A DNA stretch of 64,000 nucleotides. Origin: Epilithonimonas bovis DSM 19482 (lineage in GTDB: Bacteria > Bacteroidota > Bacteroidia > Flavobacteriales > Weeksellaceae). Of this stretch, positions 59,034 through 64,000 are shown piece by piece. A program made the position numbers and the translations under genes. Every line of letters starts with the position of its first letter. Position 1 is the stretch's first letter. The stretch covers positions 1 to 64,000 of the forward strand of contig NZ_FTPU01000006.1 of NCBI RefSeq assembly GCF_900108115.1, in the 5' to 3' direction. Under the pieces are notes generated by a model. It was not told the DNA's origin. It was given only the letters and a program-made list of their open reading frames with translations, and made no database searches.

Positions 59034-61808
59034 ATGGAATACAATTCACTCTTTATCAATAAAAAAAGAAAAAAAATCACGAATACAAACAACCAAAAGA
59101 TGTTTTTTTTAAATTTATTTTCTGACTGGTTACTTGAAGCAAAAAAAAACATTATAGTTGTAGATAGTATTATTTCTGAAGAAGCAATAACACTTTCATT
59201 TAATTCCCTATTTGACATAATAATAGAAATATCCGAGAGAGTTTTATTTGTTGAATATAATGTGTTCATAGAAGATATCACTCAAAATGAAAAATCGGAT
59301 GTAGAAAAATTACATGCATTTGAAAAGAAACTTTTAACTGTAAACTTCAGAAAATATTTGCTATATGAATATCCAGAATTTTTTAGGCTAATTTTTGAAA
59401 ATATTAATTTCTTTATTGACAATATTAATAACATTATTTCTAATTATATCAATGATTTTGAAGAAATAAAAGAGGTGTTTAAAATTACAAATTCTGAGAT
59501 AGAATACATAAGAATGGGGCTGGGTGATAGACATAATAAGAATAAGAGCACTACCCTATTAAAAATTATAAAAGAACCTCCTATAATATTAAAACATCGA
59601 GATTTAGCTATTGAAGTTTGTTTTTCTAATTTTCTTGGCGATTACAATAAATCTTGCAATACTAATATATACTTACCTAAAATTCTATATAGAAAAAATT
59701 ATTCTTGGTCAGAATTTATTGAGCAATCTAATCAAAAAGATATTAAGGCGAATTTATTAGAAGAAATCGGACATATACTTTGCATTTTGTATTTTTTAAA
59801 TGGCACAGATTTTCATTATGAAAATATAATTATAAATAATGAAAAAGGATTAGTCCTAATAGATTGCGAATCAATTTTATATCCAATTAAAGATTCTGAA
59901 ATAAACGAGCATAATGTTCTTTCAACTGGGCTTTTATCAAATAAAATTGAAATAGGAGACAAACAAATTGATTTTGGAGGACTTAACTTAAATAATATTA
60001 ATGATACAACTCAAGAATTTCCATTATTAAAGGAAATAATCGGTATTGTAAATGGAAAACTTATATCATTCGAAGAAAAAAGTAAGTTGATTAAATCAAA
60101 TTATTTTTTACTCTATGAGCATGAAAACATTAATGAATATATAGAAGAAATATTGAGCGGTTTTAAAAAATCTTACACATTCTTAATGAATAGAAAAAAA
60201 AAGATTATATCTTTTTTTTCTGGGGGAACTTCAGAATTCCCCATAAGGTTTTTAATACGGAATACTTACACATACTTTCATGTGTTATATGAATCTTTAT
60301 CACCAATTCTATTAACAAATAAAAATGATAGAATTAATTTTATAAAACAATTAAAGGAACCATATAGTGGAAGTACTAATATTTTAGAATCTGAAATTTC
60401 AGATATATATAACAACGATATTCCTTATTATTATTGTAATATAAAATCAACTACCCTTAGGAGTTCTAATGGTTTTACAAAAAGAAATTTTTTTGAAAGA
60501 AGTCCATTAAATTCTCTTTTATACAAACTAAATAATAAAATATCTAAGAGAGATTTAGAAAAGCAATTATTTTTAATTAAGTATAATTTCGCACAAAGTA
60601 ATACAGAAAATTTAAAAAAAATATTCACAAAAAAATACATTTCGAATAACATAAATTTCGCCTATGAGTTTTTTAAAAATATAGTAGGAAAAAGCAATAC
60701 ATACTTTACTCTTCAAGAATCATATAAGAAACCTAATCAATATAATATAGAATATAGCAACAATGATTTAATTAATGGTAAATTTGGAGATTTATTGTTC
60801 CTTGCAGAAGCAAATAAAATATTTAAAAATACTTTCATAAGTAAAACTATATTTCGACTTTACGAGAAAAACATCAGACAATTACATAATTCTAAATATT
60901 TAGGAATAGCAGGTATTGGAGGAACAATTTATTTTTTATTAAGAATGTACAAGATATATGATGATATTAAGTATGTAAATGATGCATTAAAATATATTGA
61001 TTCTTTAGATTTAACAAACCTTATTGAAAACTCCCAAAATAATGGGGTTATTTATGGAAGAGCGGGTTTATTAATTGCCTTAATTGAACTAGAAAAAATA
61101 AGTAATTCACCAACTATAAACAAACTAACACATCTTACTTATAATCGGTTAATTTCATCTGCGGTAATAAGTAAAAAAGGTATTTATTGGCTTTCTGAAT
61201 TCCATAAAAAACCTCTGTGCGGAGTTGCACATGGGTCTTCTGGGATAATTTTAGCATTATTAAGATATTTCAAGTTATTTAATGATTTAGAATGTAAAAA
61301 TATAATTAAACAAGCAATATTATTTGAAAATACATTTTATAGTAATAATTATAAAAATTGGAAGGATAATAGGGGGTTTGTTACCAAAGAGTTAAAATAT
61401 TCTTCTCTTGGTTGGTCGCATGGCGCTCCTGGCATCGGATTGGTAAGATTGGAATTAATTGAATCAAAAATATTTACTTCTGAAGAATTTTTAAATATTA
61501 TAGAAAGGGATTTGAAAAATTGTGTTGAATCTACCTACAAAAGTGGTTTGAACGGAAATGATTCCATTATTTTTGGAAAGTATGGAAATGCAGAACTTCT
61601 TGTTCGTTTTTCTAAGTACGTTAATAATCCTGAGTTTTTAGGTAAAATACAAAACACTCTAAATTCTTTCAATGATCTATATTTCATTAGAAATAATAAA
61701 GGGTTAATTATTCCTGGACTCTTTAATGGAATCTCCGGTTGTGGATATCAACTACTATTTTTTAATGATTACATTAAAAACTCTATACTAACTTTTGAAT
61801 GTAATTAG
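59034..61808 (+). CDS. LanM-type lanthipeptide synthetase with degenerate cyclase domain
   Basis: A 924-residue protein with the two LanM domains. The dehydratase half keeps its kinase-like motifs: GLGDRHNKNKSTTLL near residue 162, ILKHRDLAIEVCFSNFL, NGTDFHYENIIINNEKGLVLIDCES near 262, and RFLIRNTYTYFHVLYESLSP near 402. The C-terminal LanC-like half has GIAGIGGTIYFL, YGRAGLLIALIEL, CGVAHGSSGIILAL and GLFNGISGCGYQLLF. The zinc ligands are lost: where LanM has WCHG this has WSHG (SLGWSHGAPGIGL), and where LanM has LCHG this has IFGK (SIIFGKYGNAELL). So dehydration looks possible and zinc-dependent cyclisation does not. It is very AT-rich. Close family names cannot be given. Confidence 0.87.
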   Translation: MEYNSLFINKKRKKITNTNNQKMFFLNLFSDWLLEAKKNIIVVDSIISEEAITLSFNSLFDIIIEISERVLFVEYNVFIEDITQNEKSDVEKLHAFEKKLLTVNFRKYLLYEYPEFFRLIFENINFFIDNINNIISNYINDFEEIKEVFKITNSEIEYIRMGLGDRHNKNKSTTLLKIIKEPPIILKHRDLAIEVCFSNFLGDYNKSCNTNIYLPKILYRKNYSWSEFIEQSNQKDIKANLLEEIGHILCILYFLNGTDFHYENIIINNEKGLVLIDCESILYPIKDSEINEHNVLSTGLLSNKIEIGDKQIDFGGLNLNNINDTTQEFPLLKEIIGIVNGKLISFEEKSKLIKSNYFLLYEHENINEYIEEILSGFKKSYTFLMNRKKKIISFFSGGTSEFPIRFLIRNTYTYFHVLYESLSPILLTNKNDRINFIKQLKEPYSGSTNILESEISDIYNNDIPYYYCNIKSTTLRSSNGFTKRNFFERSPLNSLLYKLNNKISKRDLEKQLFLIKYNFAQSNTENLKKIFTKKYISNNINFAYEFFKNIVGKSNTYFTLQESYKKPNQYNIEYSNNDLINGKFGDLLFLAEANKIFKNTFISKTIFRLYEKNIRQLHNSKYLGIAGIGGTIYFLLRMYKIYDDIKYVNDALKYIDSLDLTNLIENSQNNGVIYGRAGLLIALIELEKISNSPTINKLTHLTYNRLISSAVISKKGIYWLSEFHKKPLCGVAHGSSGIILALLRYFKLFNDLECKNIIKQAILFENTFYSNNYKNWKDNRGFVTKELKYSSLGWSHGAPGIGLVRLELIESKIFTSEEFLNIIERDLKNCVESTYKSGLNGNDSIIFGKYGNAELLVRFSKYVNNPEFLGKIQNTLNSFNDLYFIRNNKGLIIPGLFNGISGCGYQLLFFNDYIKNSILTFECN

Positions 61809-62000
61809 TATTATCAAATGATTTTCTAATTTCCATTTTATGAGTAGATAATCTCCTGAAAAACAGTAACAACCAAAACAATGCTTTTTTTGTTATTTTT
61901 TAAACATTTGCAATTTATAGCCATATTATTTGAAATTAAAAGAAATATTTACTATTATTGTTTTCACTATCTCTCTTCCTCCTAGAATTAAACAAAAAAT
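61809..62000. other. spacer between LanM- and LanB-type genes
   Basis: 192 AT-rich bases without a recognisable gene, hairpin or promoter; the two enzymes could still share a transcript. Confidence 0.4.
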
Positions 62001-64000
62001 ATGTTACAGTTTTTTACTTCTGCGGTCGTACGTATACCCATGTATCCCTATAATGAATTTAATAAAATCAATCAAGAAAATTTTTTAAAAGAAATTCTCG
62101 AAAATGATTTTTTTTTATATCAGATAGCAGTTTCTTCTCCACATTTTTATAATGAAATAAATAATAAAAACAAAATTAAAAGCCATTATGCTGTTTTAAA
62201 GTATTATTCACGAGCATGTAATAGGTGTACACCTTTTGGAGTATTTGCTGGAAATTTGATTATTAATACAAATTCCGATAATAATCATGAAACAGCTATT
62301 ATAGATGAGTACTATGAAATAATACGTCTTGATTCTGCTTTAGTATATAAACTTTTACATTTTTTTGATAATTCGATAAGGAATGATTGCCGTTATTTTT
62401 CTAATACCAGTGCTTATGAAATAGTTGGACAAATTAGATATATAGACTATGCATTAAATGAAAATGGTTATAGAATTTATAAGCTAAGTGCTATTACTGC
62501 AAACCCTATATTAAAAGAAATCATTAAACAAGGAAGGTCGGCAAGGACTATTCAAGAGTACATAGATATCATTTTAAAAGTATATCCTACTTTTTCCAAT
62601 GAAGAAATAGAATCTTATTTAGTTGAATTAATAGAGGCTAACTTTCTTCGTAGTGAAATTGACTATTTTTCAATTGGGGACAGAACTACAGAAGAAGCTT
62701 TAGCTGATTTTTTTAAACATAAATCAAAGCAACAGGAGTATATTTTTATCAAAAACATCCTAAGTCAAATTAGTGCAATTTCCACAATAAAAGATTATAG
62801 ATTGAAACTATCTGATTACACTAATTTAATAAATAACTTAGAAAATAATTTTAAAAGTAAAAGTTACTTCCATCATGACGTTTATTTTAAGACAAAGCAA
62901 GCATTTAGTCTGAATAATAAACACAAAAAGTTAATACAAAAAGGTTATGATGTCATACAGTTGCTTAAAGACAATGACATATCGATAAATACAAGATTAC
63001 AAACTTTTATACAGGCATTTTACGAAAAATATGAAAACAACCCAGTTTTATTAACCGAAGCCTTAGATGTAGAGATTGGTATCGGTTATGGCGACTTACT
63101 AAAAAACTCTAATATAGGAAGAAATCCGCTTATTGAAGGTCTTTATATTTACAACATAAATCGGGATTCTAGTACTTTAAAATGGAATAATCGAGATAAT
63201 TTTTTTATTAATAAGATTAAGTCTACCGATGATAAAATAGTTGTCCTAAGCCAAGATGACCTAATTTTTTTTGAGAAAGATGAAAACAAAAAAGAAATAC
63301 TAAATACTCCAACGACAACATTAAAATGTAGCATTTATAAAAATGATAATAATAAAGATGTAATCCATATGATATCCGTAAACGGTAGTGCATCTAAAAT
63401 CATTGGAAGGTTTACTAACAATGAAGATATTAAAGTGTTAGCTAAAGAGATTACCGAATACGAACAAGTTTTTTTTAAGAATCACACTCTTGCAGAAATA
63501 ATTCATATTCCTGAAAATAAAATAGGAAATATTGTACAAAGAAATATTAAACGAGAAGCTGAAATACCATACCTTTCTAATCCAACAAATAGTAATTCAA
63601 TTTTTGTAGATAATCTATATTTACAATATATAAATGGAACATTAAATATATTTGATAAAATAACTAAGAAAAATATCATTCCTGTTTTTTCTAATGCTTT
63701 TAACTCTCAGTATCCTAGTAATCTTCCAATAATAGATTTTTTACTTGATTTACAAGACCAATATAATGTTAAAAATAATGCCTATTTGAATGTTGAAAAG
63801 TATTTAAAGTTTTATAATCATATCCCTAGATTTCAATATTTAGATAGCATTATATTAAGTTTAGAAATGTGGAGATTAACCCTCGACGATTTTATAAATT
63901 GTAATAGCGATATAGATGAGTATATCAAATTATTAAAATTACCTCATTTTTTCTATATAGTAGAGGGTGATAATACCTTATTGATCGATTCAGATAATAA
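62001..64000 (+). CDS. class I lanthipeptide dehydratase, LanB-type N-terminal (glutamylation) domain, partial
   Basis: The frame opens with ATG at 62001 and is still open at the window edge (666 complete codons). The N-terminal motif YYSRACNRCTPFGVFAGN near residue 72 corresponds to the conserved ST/CTPFGLFAG of LanB enzymes. VNGSASKIIGRFTNN near 460 corresponds to the SGNSGA-x-LLGRF motif, and AEIIHIPENKIGNIVQRNI with EIPYLSNP near 505 to HxPxxRxGN and EIPYL. Such enzymes use glutamyl-tRNA to dehydrate Ser and Thr in the precursor. The elimination domain would lie beyond the window or be separate. Having it beside a LanM-type protein is unusual. Confidence 0.88.
   Translation, partial: MLQFFTSAVVRIPMYPYNEFNKINQENFLKEILENDFFLYQIAVSSPHFYNEINNKNKIKSHYAVLKYYSRACNRCTPFGVFAGNLIINTNSDNNHETAIIDEYYEIIRLDSALVYKLLHFFDNSIRNDCRYFSNTSAYEIVGQIRYIDYALNENGYRIYKLSAITANPILKEIIKQGRSARTIQEYIDIILKVYPTFSNEEIESYLVELIEANFLRSEIDYFSIGDRTTEEALADFFKHKSKQQEYIFIKNILSQISAISTIKDYRLKLSDYTNLINNLENNFKSKSYFHHDVYFKTKQAFSLNNKHKKLIQKGYDVIQLLKDNDISINTRLQTFIQAFYEKYENNPVLLTEALDVEIGIGYGDLLKNSNIGRNPLIEGLYIYNINRDSSTLKWNNRDNFFINKIKSTDDKIVVLSQDDLIFFEKDENKKEILNTPTTTLKCSIYKNDNNKDVIHMISVNGSASKIIGRFTNNEDIKVLAKEITEYEQVFFKNHTLAEIIHIPENKIGNIVQRNIKREAEIPYLSNPTNSNSIFVDNLYLQYINGTLNIFDKITKKNIIPVFSNAFNSQYPSNLPIIDFLLDLQDQYNVKNNAYLNVEKYLKFYNHIPRFQYLDSIILSLEMWRLTLDDFINCNSDIDEYIKLLKLPHFFYIVEGDNTLLIDSDN

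Overview
The window looks like a chromosome segment from a flavobacterium of the Chryseobacterium/Epilithonimonas type (family Weeksellaceae). Support comes from the low G+C, Bacteroidota-style -7 promoter elements (TANNTTTG) ahead of many genes, a TonB-dependent receptor with an N-terminal carboxypeptidase-regulatory domain, a CcsBA-type cytochrome c system and the Bacteroidota set of conjugation proteins. The genus is an inference; no rRNA or tRNA gene was seen.

Chromosomal part (1-17.1 kb): the tail of a probable IS1595-type transposase, then yggS, purU, typA, ccsBA, a dsbD-type reductase, tilS, an OmpA lipoprotein, an O-methyltransferase, an NlpC/P60 peptidase, a small membrane protein, a TonB-dependent receptor and kdsA. 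Hairpin terminators separate most of the transcription units.

Integrated conjugative element (from about 17.2 kb; right end not located). An IntDOT-like tyrosine recombinase lies next to kdsA, behind phased AGACAAA motifs. Cargo follows: a Gabija-like pair (OLD-family nuclease plus compact UvrD helicase) bracketed by arrays of an unusual 33-bp repeat. Then come mobilisation genes (accessory protein, relaxase, ParA), a type IV secretion set (TraE, F, G, four related secreted proteins, TraJ, K, an L-position protein, M, N, a VirD4-type coupling protein, an M23 peptidase), small element-specific proteins and a 1699-residue methylase-helicase. A histone H1-like protein, a Panacea-type toxin-antitoxin pair, a highly structured intergenic region that looks like a roughly 180-nt non-coding RNA, SSB, and a PRTRC ubiquitin-like conjugation operon (E, C=Ubl, F, B=E2-like, ThiF=E1-like) complete this part.

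From about 57 kb the DNA becomes visibly more AT-rich and holds a lanthipeptide-type RiPP cluster: DoxX-like membrane protein, GG-leader precursor, a LanM-type synthetase whose cyclase domain has lost its zinc ligands, and a class I LanB-type dehydratase running off the window. Whether it is cargo of the same element or a separate island cannot be decided here.

The most interesting unexplained signals are: the 33-bp arrays around the defence genes; the structured RNA candidate at 50.1-50.3 kb; a J-domain inserted in the VirB4-type ATPase; G/C-rich palindromic repeats that have become coding sequence of transfer proteins; exactly 7-bp-phased spacers upstream of many start codons; the Ubl system with a ready C-terminal glycine and no JAB protease nearby; and the hybrid LanM/LanB cluster.
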